This document shows, one piece after another, positions 12,180-24,300 of a stretch of 64,000 bases of DNA. Below the pieces are notes generated by a model that was not told the origin of the DNA, did no database searches, and was given only the letters and a program-made list of their open reading frames with translations. The DNA is taken from NCBI GenBank assembly GCA_014529385.2, contig CM043947.1, positions 131,647,891 through 131,711,890 on the forward strand, written 5' to 3'. The position numbers and the translations under genes were made by a program. This DNA is from Adiantum capillus-veneris (lineage: Eukaryota > Streptophyta > Polypodiopsida > Polypodiales > Pteridaceae). Within the stretch, counting starts at the first letter, position 1, and every line of letters begins with the position of its first letter.

Positions 12180-12576
12180 TACAAAAATAACAATGAGTCG
12201 TCTACAAACATCTTAATTAACAGACGGTTGGCATTTTGAATTTTCAGTCCTTGGATGTTTCTCCTTGTAATTGCCTTCTCCAACAAAGCTATTAAAGGGT
12301 GGGTGCAAGCAACAACCAAAGAGGGGCTAAGGGGAAACCTTCAAATGGATCTCTTGATATCAAATGAATTGACTAACCTTGAGTTGAAGAGTAATTTAGA
12401 TGATCTACCTTCCCCAAGGTGAGCATAGTTTGACAAATTTGTGGTTTGAACCCCAAGTGGTGCAATGTTTCTTGCGCAAAGGACCATGTTATTGTGTCAT
12501 AAGCCTTATCTAGATCTAACTGCATCAGTATACATTCCTCTTGCTTAGAGAATTTAGCATATTCCATTCCAACCAA
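12180..12576 (-). pseudogene. LINE reverse transcriptase core remnant
   Basis: Contains the conserved LDLDKAYDTITW block and, in a neighbouring frame downstream, the catalytic FVDDSLLFL (FxDD type, complement of about 12191-12210). Between them a PL-S-P-L segment corresponds to the RT palm. At least one stop and one frameshift separate the blocks. Confidence 0.75.
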
Positions 12577-13559
12577 GGTTGCCTGTATAATGTCATAGAT
12601 TTATCTTTCCTTGATAAACCCATGCTGATGGAGGGAGATGACTGCTACCAAGATAGGAGACATTCTTTCAGCTATAATTTTTGCCAAAATCTTATACCAC
12701 AGTCAACATTGTGTTTGGTCTCTAGTGTTTAAGTTGAGAACATGCAGTTTGTTTAGGGATGGGTTTGATTAGTCCCTTCCTCACACTTGACTCAATCTTG
12801 CCATAGATGAAAGCCTTGTTAGTCATGGTTAAGAAGGATGGCCCCAAATCCTCCCAAAATTCCAAACAAAATTCAATAGTTATTTCATCATAGCTATAAA
12901 AAAAAATTGCCCATCTTTTTTAATGCAGACCAACATTTTTCTAAGGTAAATGCTCTTTCCAAGTAGTCTGATCTGTCTTTGTCCACCAACTTTGGCGTTG
13001 CTTCAAACAATTTAGTCCTGGTCTCTTTAATTGTTGGAGATGGTGAGTCATCCTTCCCAATAATTTTTTTGAGATGGCCCAACATCATCCTAGCCATGTG
13101 GTCTGGGTTGGTCACCTTCTCACCTTGATTGTCAAGCAGTGATGTGATGGTGGCTTGTCTTTTTTCACCTTGATAAACTTGAGAGCATTGTATTCTTGCT
13201 TACTTCTTTGTTCTTAACATGCATCTCTTTGGCCGACTGCATTGGCCACGAGGACCTGCTTCATCCCCAATCATTCCAAATGTTCCTTTGTTGATGCATT
13301 GTCTCTTGCACTTTCTTTTGATTGATCTCTTCAAAATGAGAAGTAAGGGTTCGCCTCTAGAGTTTTGTTCTTTTTTAAGGTTGGTCCAACCCTGTTGATA
13401 GTGGTTTGCGTTTTTTTGCAAAACTTTTTCCATGGGTTCGTAGTGTCTTTTGCAATGTCTTGACTAAGCTTACTGGATGTTTGAGACCCCGGCCTCTTGA
13501 AATGTAACTCTGTAAACAAGTTTGGGCTTGATATTGCAGTTTCTTATTTCCTTGTGGTT

Positions 13560-14180
13560 GGTATTGTCCTTCTATTATAAAATCCAACACGCCAAGAAGG
13601 GGGAAGTGACCCGAGAATCATTCTTTTGTGATAACTTGCATATGTAGGGATGTTGGAACCCAATCGGCATTGTGTGGCAAGTACAACCTATCAAATCTAG
13701 AAGCTGACTGGTTAGACTAGAGGCAAAGGAAAGTGAATCCTGTAGGATCTCTCCAACGGCCAATCTTCCAATCATTAGTAAGCGCCCATTTCTCCTCCAA
13801 AGTTAGTAATTTCTTTAGCTCACACGGGAAAGTTGGTTTGAAGGACCACTCCTATCTTGTCTTGAGCACACTTGGTCCATGTTAAAGTCTCCCACTAAGC
13901 AAAAGTCCCCATCAAATTGCAATTGAGAGAGGCCCTTCCAAATATTTCCTCTACCTTTGGACTCATTGGGTGCATACACATGTTAAACTCCCTATCAAAT
14001 TACAATTGATAGAGGTCCTTCCAAAGATTTCCTCTACCTTTGGACTCATTGGGTGCATACACATTGACGATCATTATCCTAGTATTGTTCATCTTGATTG
14101 ACACACCTAGTGCTCTCTCAGACAGGTGTTGATAGACAATCTCTGGCTTGAAATCTCTATGAACCCCTGTCACCTATCTG
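13560..14180 (-). pseudogene. LINE endonuclease domain remnant
   Basis: Shows the endonuclease-reverse transcriptase family blocks VNVYAPN, VGDFNMDQ and RFDRLYLPHNADWVP. The final catalytic SDH is changed to SGH. In-frame stops are visible between the blocks, and an internal tandem duplication (13879-14064) breaks the domain. Confidence 0.7.
13879..14064. repeat. Imperfect ~85-100-bp tandem duplication inside the LINE endonuclease
   Basis: Unit 1 (about 13879-13979) and unit 2 (about 13979-14064) both run from CATGTTAAA to GGGTGCATACACA, with substitutions and a 15-base gap. The duplication postdates the LINE insertion or arose in an inactive copy, since it disrupts the catalytic domain. Confidence 0.8.
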
Positions 14181-14309
14181 ATGCAATATCATAAAACATT
14201 AGGATTTCCCCAAGAGTCTGCTTCCTTGAAGAAGTGGCATCAAGATGATGCTCTTGGATACATCAACATGACACCCCTCTTCTCCTCTTCATCACCTACC
14301 AAACTTATA

Positions 14310-16171
14310 ATTGTGTCTCTCTTGTCCTTATACCTTTCAGTTGGACAATACAATTCATGGGGAAAGGGGGACAAATTCCTCAATATACTCATTTGACCCT
14401 TCTGACTGGTCGGGGGAGTTTGTCACAAAAGGGAATATCTTCAGACATTTGGGAGCCTCCTTGGGGGTGGACGTAACTCACCAGAAAATATTTGAGTGGG
14501 TATTTGAGAAAATCAAAACAAAAATGAGTATGTGGGAGTATGCTCTTCTCCCACCGCAAGTCGGATAAAAGTGATTAATGCCTTCATGATCCCTTATATT
14601 GCCTTCACTAGCCCGATTCTCAAAATGGCTAAGTGTCACTCGAAAGAGTTCTTAAAACCAGTAAAAAGGTTTTTGTGGAAAAACAACACGAAATCCTCCA
14701 GGCCATGGCAATGGGCCTGTTGGGAATCAGTTGCTCGGTCGGTGAATCAAGGAGGCCTCGGAATTTCCAAAGTTGTGCCAAATTTGTTGTCTCCCTGGCT
14801 AAACAGGATCAAGATTGGGCTGTCATGATCAAAGATATGATAGAAGCAGCTAAACTTGGCTCAAAAGGTGGAAAGTGGAGAGGGGTAGGCGTTCATGACA
14901 AATTTTTAGCCCTGACGTGGTCTACTCTAAGACTGGGGGGCAGCTCAGGAGAATTGGTAAGAAAATGCAATGGAGCAACAGGAGTCTTAAAGTGGGGGGA
15001 ATAAACCAGATACTTCAAGAACTCCATTTTACATTGGTCCCCCTGGCTCTCCAAAGTTGTAGATCCGCCACAAAATCCCTATTGGATAGAAACAACCAGG
15101 AAGCTAAACAATAAGGGTCTGAATCGACTTGGGCACTTTTGGGATAGTGACTGCAAGAGTTGGAAAACCATTGACCTTCTGGTTACCCAGTACCAACTCA
15201 ATAGCTTGGAGGTCTTGCTTGTCCTCAAAGTGATGAAAGAGCTTGACAATATAGTGATGCCAATCTGTGATTCGGAGTTTGACTGGAATGCCTGGAAATG
15301 GCCTAGAAGTAGTCTCTTATGGAAACCGCATTCTAAAGGCATTTATCATACAATAATGTATAAGAAGAATTGTCTAGCCCCCTTAACAAGATATGGAAAA
15401 AAACAATGGCCGGAGGAAAGGTGGGAGCAAGCAATGGAGAACATCTGAAAGCCAAAGGTTCCGCAACACATGAAGGTATTCTTATGGAAGGTAATTTGGG
15501 GGGCTCTACCGACGGGGGTGAAGATTCAGGAGAGAGGGATTGGTTCAAATCGATGCTTGGGGTGCAGGTTGGCTAGTGAAGATCTGACCCACCTATTCAT
15601 GGAATGCCCAACTATCAAAGGCCTCGTAGGGAAAATATGCAAGTGGGTCCAAAGAACATAAAAAATTGGTTTTTTCAAGACTGATCTATTCCTTGGAGGC
15701 AAGAATTCAGGTAGTCCTGCCCTCCTCATCAGCACTCAAATCGTGAGGTACTTCTTCTTACATAATGTATGGCAGACAAGGAACCGCCGTGTGTTTGAAG
15801 GTGGTTCTGAGGTGGTAAGCTTCGCAGAAATTATACACTAAAGCAAAGTGCTAATATGGACACTCGGCAGCAAGCAAAACTCAGAGGATTGGTCTAGGAC
15901 TACTGGTGCCTTGTTGAAACAAATGGAATGCCTAGGAAGGGGGAAAACCTAGACCATTGGTACATAGAAGATCTCAGAAGAACATGATAATTGACCTTGT
16001 GTATCAAGAATAGGAGGGCAGTTCGTTGAGGGTGGCTGCCCATATTGCCGTTGTAACTATGGTCCTTAGATGATGTCATGGCTCGACACGAGCATGGCAA
16101 GACCTTGTAATTTTTTGAGATGATCAATATAATTCACTCACAATTGTGAGTTTTGCTATAAAAAATAAAAA
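14310..16171 (+). mobile_element. Decayed LINE 3' portion, plus strand
   Basis: Plus-strand frames carry the C-terminal RT region (DWSGEFVTKGNIFRHLG at about 14398-14450; RIKVINAFMIPYIAFTSPIL at about 14560-14620; VNQGGLGIS at about 14741-14767). The zinc-binding block MKVFLWKVIWGALP with CLGC and HLFMECP follows at 15470-15661, then a C-terminal VWQTRNRRVFEGG. An A-rich tail AAAAAATAAAAAAGATG ends near 16171. The endonuclease and N-terminal RT are missing, as in a 5'-truncated insertion. It is only distantly similar in protein to the adjacent minus-strand LINE. Confidence 0.82.
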
Positions 16172-17994
16172 AGATGTAGAAGGGGCCTTTGGTGCATAAT
16201 GTCATATATAACCCATTTGTTCATAATGCTTGTATTACAAAGTTTAAGGGTCATGTATGATATTTCAATAGTGTGCAACCACGCACATTATGTCTCATCA
16301 TGATTTTTTCACTTCTCTGTAGATTACCCTTAATGGGAATACTAACACACGTTCCAATATTGCCTCCCCACTATCTTTGATGTAATAAAGGTACTTGGAA
16401 AAGATCGTGCCTCCTATGATAGGTGGTAGTTCTTTCACATTTTTTGATGCTCTTTATGTACATAGAATCAAGAAGAATCTTTATTTGTACCTACAATTGC
16501 AAAAATTAGTCTTTGTAGAAAAGTATGTGGATGACATGTATATGGTCCACATGAAATAATTGTGGCATTGGGCACTTTGTTCCAGTTAAGGTGACCATCG
16601 TGAAGGAAAATCTATCCGCTGCCTAAAACAACACCTTCTCGGGACCTTCTCCTTGCGTCGTCGTCCTCAGACCCTACGCACTGTGACATCTCATTGCCAC
16701 TCCTTTCCCCATGCATTCACATGCTACTTGACTTTAAGTGCTTACTTAAGCACTGCAGCCGTTCACCCAACTACTTCCATTTCTTGGTCAGCTGACAAGC
16801 GAGAAGAAAATACAGCCCTAACTGCCCCTTCCTTTCCAAAGCCTTTTAGTATGCACAGTCACCCCCCTCGAATTCATGGTCGACCACTCGTGTTCGAGAA
16901 AAATGTGTCTCAGCTTAATATTGTTTCGTTTTTAATTTTGAAAATGTCGGTCGAGCGTAAGGGGAAAAGGAGAAATCCCACCCAAAATAGAGAAAAATAC
17001 CCAAAAAAAAACATAATTTTCTAAAATTTCCTCTTGGAAAATTCAAGAAAAGAAATTTGGCAAAAATGAAATTTCCCAAATACTGCTAACCACCCACTTG
17101 GTACTCAAGGGTTAAGTCCTCAAGGGCCACCCTATTACACCCTTGACCAGCCATCCCATTTAGAAATTTTCTCGATCGATTACCAACCAGGATTGCACTT
17201 GACTAAACTTCAAAGCCATCCACTTAAAATTCTTTCGACCACACAATTTACACCTTATTTTGACCGCCTAACCTTGGTTATTTTGTTCGCCCTTACCATT
17301 TTCGGCTGCCCATTGCATGCCTAGTCATTTAATAGGCAATTCTTTGCCATCTAGCTCTTGTTTACTAGTCTCCCATGGTAATCTTGCACTATTTTATTAA
17401 AAATGACATTGTGACCTTAAATTTTGACCTTTGAAAGTCGACTCTATGAGAAGCCGCCCTATTCCCACCAAGGTCTTTGAAGCTGGCCTCCCAAGTCGAT
17501 GCATCCCGATTCATAAGATCTCAAACCCAATTTCAAATTCCAATTTCACTGAACAACCAAACATGACAACTGCAAATCATTTGTAACATTGACATTCTCA
17601 TTCCAAGAGAACTTGGAAGTAGTAGCTTGTGTTCTGACAATTACCCAGGACCAATACCATTGTTGAGCTTATTGTACAAATTGAATACCGCTAATGCTGA
17701 TGATGTTGAAAAGCTCTCGAAGAAGATAGAAATTGTCAAACATGTTTACAAAGAAGGCTACTAGATTTGACACCCAGTTGCACAGATGGCACCAACTAGA
17801 CAGTGGAAGAATCCATGACGCACATCTCTGTATTTGAAGCCATTTGGATTGGCTGACCACCTACAATCAAAATAAGTATCTTAAAAGTTTATACTAACCT
17901 TGGGTAATGTATCTCTTTCTTTCTTTCTCATCAATACCAAGACAAAGGACACCTGATGGTCGTGAGTCTAATCACATTTCATGTAAAGTGTATG
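16172..17994. other. Intergenic with a trace of copia protease region
   Basis: At 16407-16531 a plus-strand frame reads like the Ty1/copia segment after the protease (FFDALYVHRIKKNLYLYLQL, matching the family pattern D-x-LYVP-x-IKKNLLS). This suggests a very old copia fragment. The rest, including a 123-codon frame at 16653-17024, has no recognisable family. Confidence 0.4.
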
Positions 17995-17999
17995 TCTGT
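17995..17999. repeat. Outer target-site duplication (left) of Ty3 copy B
   Basis: TCTGT precedes the TGTTAACC start of the copy B 5' LTR and recurs exactly at 45572-45576. Confidence 0.93.
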
Positions 18000-18572
18000 T
18001 GTTAACCCTCACGGCTCACGGACATCCTATTACCTACGACGGACGTTGTATTATTTACTTGTAGAGTCAGGTACAGGGCTTGTCGGTCCAATAGGAAAAG
18101 GGTAAGAGTGATCGCCGATGAGAGGCGCACTCTAACTGGAACATTCAAGGGATTAGTTGGCTAAGCATGGGCGCCCAAGTGCGAATGGGGTGAGCTCATA
18201 TAAAAGTCAACTAAACCTAAAATTCACTCATTCTCTCATTTGTGCAATGCAAGAAGAGTGCTCTTGCTCCATCTCCTTGTGTACTAGTGTGTGTGTGTGT
18301 GTACTTGAGAGAGAGAGAGAGAGAGTGTGTGTGTGTGTGATCGAGCATTGCGGCGGCACAACGGCGGTGAAGCGGTTGAGAGTGACATAGCGGCATCTCC
18401 TTCTTCTTCGCGGCGAGGAATCCTCCACGGCAGGAGCATAGAGCGGTGAGTGACACACCATTGCCCTCTTTTGAGCTTACTAGTTAAGCTAGTTGTGTGC
18501 TTGGAGCCGTCTGTGGCTCGCACACAGTGTTAGGAAAGTCCCTTGCTTCGACAGTGCGGCAAGAAGCGCACA
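18000..18572 (+). repeat. 5' LTR of copy B
   Basis: 573 bp from TGTTAACC to GCGCACA, with a TATA box (TATAAAAG, 18199-18206) and (GT)n/(GA)n microsatellites near 18290-18338. About 24 differences from the 3' LTR by eye, mostly C/T and G/A transitions. Confidence 0.93.
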
Positions 18573-18576
18573 TTTT

Positions 18577-18594
18577 TGGCGTTGTTGCCGGGGA
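18577..18594 (+). other. Primer-binding site of copy B (tRNA-Asp type, mutated)
   Basis: TGGCGTTGTTGCCGGGGA matches the 18-base complement of plant tRNA-Asp except for two adjacent C-to-T changes. Copy A retains the perfect form, so the change happened in copy B. Confidence 0.85.
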
Positions 18595-18756
18595 ATCGCT
18601 CTGCACTAAGCCCAAGAGGCACTTTGTGCTTCTTCTATGAGTTGTTTGTAGTAGGAAAGAAGAGGAAGAGGAAGAGGAATAAGTTATTTTTATGCAAGTT
18701 GTTAATTTCTGCATAATCTTGTGTTTTCTTTTTCCACACAGTCTTTGCACAATTAG

Positions 18757-18761
18757 TAGTC
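18757..18761. repeat. Inner target-site duplication (left) of copy A
   Basis: TAGTC, repeated at 32663-32667. It lies inside the 5' leader of copy B. Confidence 0.93.
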
Positions 18762-19367
18762 TATGCGCTCCTTGCCGCACTGTCGAAGCAAGGGCCTTTC
18801 CTAACACTGTGTGCGACCATAGACGGCTCCAAGCACACAACTAGCTGAACTAGTAAGCTCAAAAGAGGGCAATGGTGTGTCACTCACCGCTCTATGCTCT
18901 TGCCGTGGAGGATTCCTCGCAGCAAAGAAGAAGGAGACGCCGCTACGTCGCGCTCAACCGCTTCACCGCCGTCGTGCCGCCGCAATGCTCGATCGCGCTC
19001 TCTCTCTCTCACTCTCTCTCTCACATACACACACACACACACAAGGAGGTGAAGAAGAAGAAGATGGAGATGGAGATGGAGCAAGAGCACTCTTCTATTG
19101 CACAAATGAGAGAGTAAGTGAATTTTAGGTTTAGTTGGCTTTTATATGAGCTCACCCCATTCACACTTGGGCGCCCATGCTTAGCCAACTAATCCCTTGA
19201 ATGTCCCAGTTAGAGTGCGCCTCTCATCGGCGATCACTCTTACCCTTTTCCTATTGGACCGACAAGCCCGGTACCTGACTCTACCAAATAAATAATACAA
19301 TGTCCACCGTAGGTTACAACGTCCGTCTCGTAGGTGATAGGGTGTTCGTGAGCCGTGAGGGTTAACA
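18762..19367 (-). repeat. 3' LTR of copy A
   Basis: 606 bp. On the minus strand it starts TGTTAACC and should end CA, but the last bases read TA (position 18763 is A rather than G on the plus strand), a C-to-T type change. Contains (CT)n and (CA)n runs around 18997-19043. Confidence 0.92.
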
Positions 19368-19380
19368 TGCCCCCCTTCTT
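19368..19380 (-). other. Polypurine tract of copy A
   Basis: The minus strand reads AAGAAGGGGGGCA directly before the 3' LTR, the plus-strand primer site. Confidence 0.88.
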
Positions 19381-20739
19381 GATGTAGATTCCGTCCTCGG
19401 AAGCTATTGAGTTGAAGCTCGTTGGTCGAGGTGGAAGAGCATTTGAGATGAATGTCCTTGGCCTTCATTAGTCACTGCAAAATCAAACAACATTGCACAG
19501 TAATTGCATTTTCATAAGCGATTAAAAAACATATGGAATTTTAGGCAGACAATTGATTGGTAACAGAATTTTAAACAATTTGTCAGCAATAAGCATTAAA
19601 TTGCAATGTAATCAAATGCATAAACAGATGTAAAGGTAAAAAATTAAACAAGTATGGGGTCGCTAATTTAACGGTCGAAAGGCACTAGAGATCGACTATT
19701 AATACCATGGGTAAGCTTCTTAATTTTCTCTGGTTAATTAAGTTGTTTAATCGCGAGAGCCAAGTATTTCATGTTCGAGGGCTGACTAGAGGCTATACCT
19801 AGAGGACCTTGTAGTTAAGCTACGATAAAAGGAATTTCTCATGAAATCATCGCCTGACTGATATACTTTTCTTTGACCCCCCAAAGTGTTTTCACAGTGA
19901 TTCAATTTGATGTGTGTGCTTATTTTGTATGCCTTGGGTTTTTTGCTTTTCAAGGAAAAGCTCCCACATTGGGAACCTCTAGGGCTCTAGTACCATAGGC
20001 AATACATGTGAGTGAAGTACCAAATCAAGCTGAGATTTCTCTTCCAGCTTAAGATTTTACATTGTGGCACTTTGATTTTTTGTTTGTTCATTTTCAGCAT
20101 TTTAATTTTGTAACTTTGGGGGGTCATATAACACTGATACACCTCCCCAGGCTCATCACACTAGTAAACTCCCTTTATAATACTTAAGCGAAAGGTCAAT
20201 AGGGTCAAGCCCACTAGAAATCCCTAGTACATTTCACACAATGCTGCCTAAATCGGATTAAGAACATAAGTAACCATTGATTATTAGGAAGGCATTCCCC
20301 ATGGTATTAAGAGAAGATCTCTAACACCTAACTTGGTCAAACTAGCTTAGTCGGACTGCTTGATTTTTAAACCTAGACAAGTGATTATGACAAAAAGTTA
20401 CATTGAATTAAATGTTTGTTACTAAGCAAATGTGCTGGATATTATCCTACCAATCACAATCAAAGCAGACAATCATAGATGCAAAAAAGATAAGGGGCAA
20501 TGCTAATGGAAAAGAAACACCTGTTTGTGTCGATGGTCGCGCTTGATTTGAAGAGTGAGTCGAGATAAAGATTCCATGAAGGTCCATATCCTATCAATAG
20601 CAACACGCTCCTATACACACTAGGAAACAAAAGGAATACCTCCAGGAGGCACATTAGTGGGAAAAGGTACCAACACTTATTGAACACAACAAAAAACACA
20701 AGGAACCCTAACCTAATTATTTGCACTCCCCCTAGAGAG
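19381..20739 (-). other. 3' untranslated region of copy A
   Basis: About 1.36 kb between the downstream ORF and the polypurine tract, matched by 43633-44983 in copy B. No coding frame is conserved between copies. Its function is unknown. Confidence 0.7.
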
Positions 20740-21162
20740 TCAAGGGAATAGGATATTGTAGAGGTTGGGGGGAAACCCTAAAGCTAAACCCCTATCCTCG
20801 TCGTCGAGATAAACAAATTCATCATCCATGAGACCATATGTGCCATCCGTGTAGTCATGTAAATTTTCTTCTTCATCATAGGTGCCCATGTTTACTAAGA
20901 AGGTCACTAGACGCCTATAGTCATCTTGGTCAAAAGGGTAAGCTTGTGCAATGGGAGAAACGCTCTCTACTAAGTATGGATCAGACGTGGTCAAGAGACG
21001 TATCAGCCATTCTAACTCCTCAAAATTCCTCTCACATGCTAGCGTACCTATCAAATCCCATTCACATGCAAGCACTGGAAAGACCATGTGAAATATTTGT
21101 GAAAAGTAACGAGGGTACCTCTCACCCAAGGCAGGAGTGGATGACTCTAGCGTACTAGCCAT
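20740..21162 (-). CDS. Ty3 copy A downstream ORF (ORF3, env position), 140 aa
   Basis: An intact 140-residue frame starting at MASTLESS and ending NLYNILFP, located after pol where Athila-type elements keep an env-like gene. It is open in both copies and differs at four residues. The protein is acidic, with clusters such as DEEEN and LDDEDRG, no predicted signal peptide, one mildly hydrophobic stretch (IFHMVFPVLACEW) and no domain I recognise. The ATG is immediately preceded by TGTACAG after a CTAAC branch-like motif, as expected for a splice acceptor, and a TATA box lies about 125 bases upstream. It could be translated from a spliced or internally initiated RNA. Whether it encodes a functional protein is unproven. 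Confidence 0.6.
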   Translation of the reverse strand: MASTLESSTPALGERYPRYFSQIFHMVFPVLACEWDLIGTLACERNFEELEWLIRLLTTSDPYLVESVSPIAQAYPFDQDDYRRLVTFLVNMGTYDEEENLHDYTDGTYGLMDDEFVYLDDEDRGLALGFPPNLYNILFP

Positions 21163-21397
21163 ATCTGTACACGCAAATAAATGATGGTTAGAGTGCAAAT
21201 ATTACAAGGGTCGTGTTCTTGTGCATAATTTGTGTGTTATGGCTCTTGCTCTTTTACTTTTTTATCTTGTTTTTGTGAGTATAAGGCTTTATATATACAT
21301 TCCCTAAGATTGGAGATTAAGAGGTTAGGGAGAAAGGTTGAGAGGGAAGCAAGTGAATAATGGATGTCCACAAACACTCCCCCCTTCCTTGGGTAGA

Positions 21398-24300
21398 TCA
21401 TATCGTTTGAAATGATGTCGTCACCCTTTGAAACTAGTTGTTCCAAGTTGTTATAGGTGAAGATTTTTGCCAGTAGTTTTCTATTACCTTAGGTGCCTCG
21501 TCGAGTTGCAAGGGTGGTAAGGTACTCTCCCAGGATCGAACTTGAAGTGGTTCATTAGGTGATTCTTGAACACTGGAAGGTGTGGATTCCTTTCTAGCTT
21601 CATGGAGGTCCACTATTGTAGGTGGAGGTTGTGTAGAAGCTTTTACCTCTATGGATGTATTACATGAGGAGCTGGAAGCTTCATGGAACTCCCCCCTTCC
21701 TGAGCTAGGTGGAATAAATTGGTTTTGCCTTGGAGCCCAAACTAGCTCTGGACTATGTGAGTAGCATTATGTGATCTTTCCCTTCCCAAAGTCTACCATT
21801 GGCTTTAGCGTTACACTGTTTGACTCATATGGGTTTGTTGTCGATAGGGAAGGACACATTTTACGTTTAGGTACCCAGATTTGCTCATTTCCATCATAGT
21901 AGCCTTGGGCTTCTAATAGTCGTTTTGGAATCCATCGTGATTTGGTCTTGACCCTCCTAGAGCGCGCTCTTGGTTTTCCAGGGAAATTTTTTCTTGGAAT
22001 GGATGGGAGGGTTGAGGTAGTTGGAAGTAAGGCCTTGGGGACCCATTGATATGTACTCTTAGGTCGTGCAGGTTGAGTACTTGCAATATTACTACTTGCT
22101 GCAACTACAAGTGTTGAAGTGCTAGGTTCATGGGTAGCCGGCAAAGACGAGTTAACCACCTTGGCTTGTGAATGTTGGCTATCCTTCAACTTTGCTAGAG
22201 TTTGCAATGTAGGTGACTTTGCTTGAATGATAGGGGTAACAGTCGGTGGTCGCGTCGTGACACTACCAGTATCCCAATCAATAGTGCATTTGGTTGCCAA
22301 CATCCACGTGCGTCCCAGGTTTACGTTGCCTTCCATAGCTCCCGCGGGCATGACTAGAAACCTCTGCACTATGCTTCCATTGTCATAGACAAAAGGCGTT
22401 TGAAGGACTCCAAGAATAGGAGTTTTCTTTTTATTAATGCCCTTGACTTGCATCGTACTCGGGTATAGGGTCGGTTTCCCTAATTGACACCAAACTCCAT
22501 AGGATAACAAATTGTGTTTAGCTCCCGTATCCAATAAGGCATTGTATAGTACTTTCCCATAGGGGCTATTTAGCTCAATTGGGTATCGTAGCGGTGGCTC
22601 AGATTCTAATGAGTCGTCATCTGTGTCCTCGAAAAATGCTTGCATGATTCCCAGATTAGTCTCTCATTGGCGTCTAAGACGTTGTTGTCGTTCTCGAGCC
22701 TCAACTCTTGCTTGGATTTTTTAAAGCTCTGCTTATTCCTTGGCAGCCTTCTTTTGATGGATGGCTTGCAACTCTTCCTGGCTTAGAGGATCATAATATC
22801 TTTTGAATTTACTCCTATTAAGGAATCCAATGGTTTCAACTCCATCTAGAGTCTCCACACGAATGGTACCTTGCGGGGTAATTTCACACACTCGATATGG
22901 TCCCTTACCAGCGTATTTCAATTTCTTCTTTTCATTACGTACCCCGTACATAAGAACTTTATCACCAACCTTGATGTCTTTATCCTTTAAATGGCTATCA
23001 AACCACTTCTTTCTCCTATCCTTCTCCACTAGAGCATTTCGCATAGCTAATTGCCTCTCTTCATCTAGCCTTTCCAGGATATATAATCGCTCCACTAAGG
23101 GGTTACCATCCCAACCTTCTTGAGAAGCTACTCGAAGACTAGGAATGACAAACTCCCATGGCATAACTGCTTCTTGGCCATACACCATCTTAAACGGTGT
23201 GCAATTAATAGCAACTTTATATGCAGTACGATAAGCCCATAAAGCTGATGTAAGCTTTAGGTCCCAATCAGTGCGATGAGCCTCAACTGTCTTTGTCAAA
23301 ATGGAGATGAGAGTTTTGTTGGTACTCTCAGCTTGGCCATTTGCTTGGGGATAATAGGGTGTAGACTTGTGGTGAGATATCATGAAGTTTGATGTGAGTT
23401 CTTTTATTACTTCATTTATAAAATGAGTTCCATTGTCACTCACAAGTTGAAAGGGGCATCCAAAACGTGTGATAATGTTCTCAAAGAGGAACTTAGCTAT
23501 TGTTTTTGCATCCGCCTTTCGTGTTGCTTTTGCTTCAGCCCATTTGGTTACATAGTCGGTAGCCACAATGATATATCGTGATTGCGTGTTACGTGCAGCC
23601 GGACTAATCGGTCCTACAAAGTCTAAGCCCCACTTTTCAAATGGTTGGGTTACCTTGATGGGATGTAGAGGCATCCTATCACTTCTTTGTGGCTTCTTGA
23701 AACGTTGGCATTCATCACATCCCTTTGCAAAAAGTGATGCATCCTTAAACAGAGTGGGCCACCAATAGCCTGATTGTAAGATCTTTCGGGCAGTCAACTT
23801 TCCTGAAAAGTGACCACCAGCTACGCCCATGTGTGCCTCTTGTAGAATATATAAATACTCATCCTCGCGGGCACAGCATCTAAGAACATCATATTTTCCT
23901 CTCTTATAGAGAGTTCCAGCTAGTAAGCAATAGGGCTCGCATTCCTTGATTAATTTTTGAGCTATATCTTTTCGCAGCTCTTTGGGTGGAAAACCATTAA
24001 CTAAGAAGTTAACAATCTTTTCACTCCATTCAGGCATTGTCTCAACAATGAACAAAGGAGTATCAGGCAATTCGTCATCAACCCCCGTAGGAGCATCGCC
24101 ATTAGGGATACGAGATAAATGATCCACCATGACATGTTTCCTCCCAGGCCTCACTACAACGGTGAAGTCAAACTCAAGAAGAATTAACAACCATCGTGTA
24201 ATTCGACCTGTGGAACACGACTTGTTTACCAAATATAGAAATGCTTGATGATCAACATAAAACACAAACTTGGTAGCAAGAAGGTAATAGCGAAATTTCT

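Larger units (their letters stand above)
10600..14300 (-). mobile_element. Decayed LINE (non-LTR retrotransposon), minus strand
   Basis: Reading the minus strand from right to left gives the ORF2 order of a plant L1-type LINE. Apurinic endonuclease motifs come first (VNVYAPNESKGRGNLW near 14070-14020; VGDFNMDQV near 13880; RFDRLYLP near 13700 with SGHFPL after it). Reverse transcriptase follows (QLDLDKAYDTITW near 12500; catalytic FVDD near 12191-12210), and then the RT-associated zinc-binding region (10728-11015, FFWRMLFGFLPIRDKG with paired cysteines). Stops and frameshifts occur throughout, so it is inactive. The exact 3' end and any target duplication were not found; the start near 14300 is approximate. 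Confidence 0.85.

Noticed and set aside
10600-16171. Twin-priming origin for the two opposite LINE pieces
   Set aside because: Both pieces include the RT zinc-binding end, so they overlap in element coordinates and cannot come from one twin-primed insertion.
18217-18523. Frames made of HTHTH, SLSLS or ERERE repeats here and at 19000, 32250, 45300, 52100, 52300, 55130, 56700 and 57650
   Set aside because: They are translations of (CA)n, (CT)n and (GA)n microsatellites and not genes.
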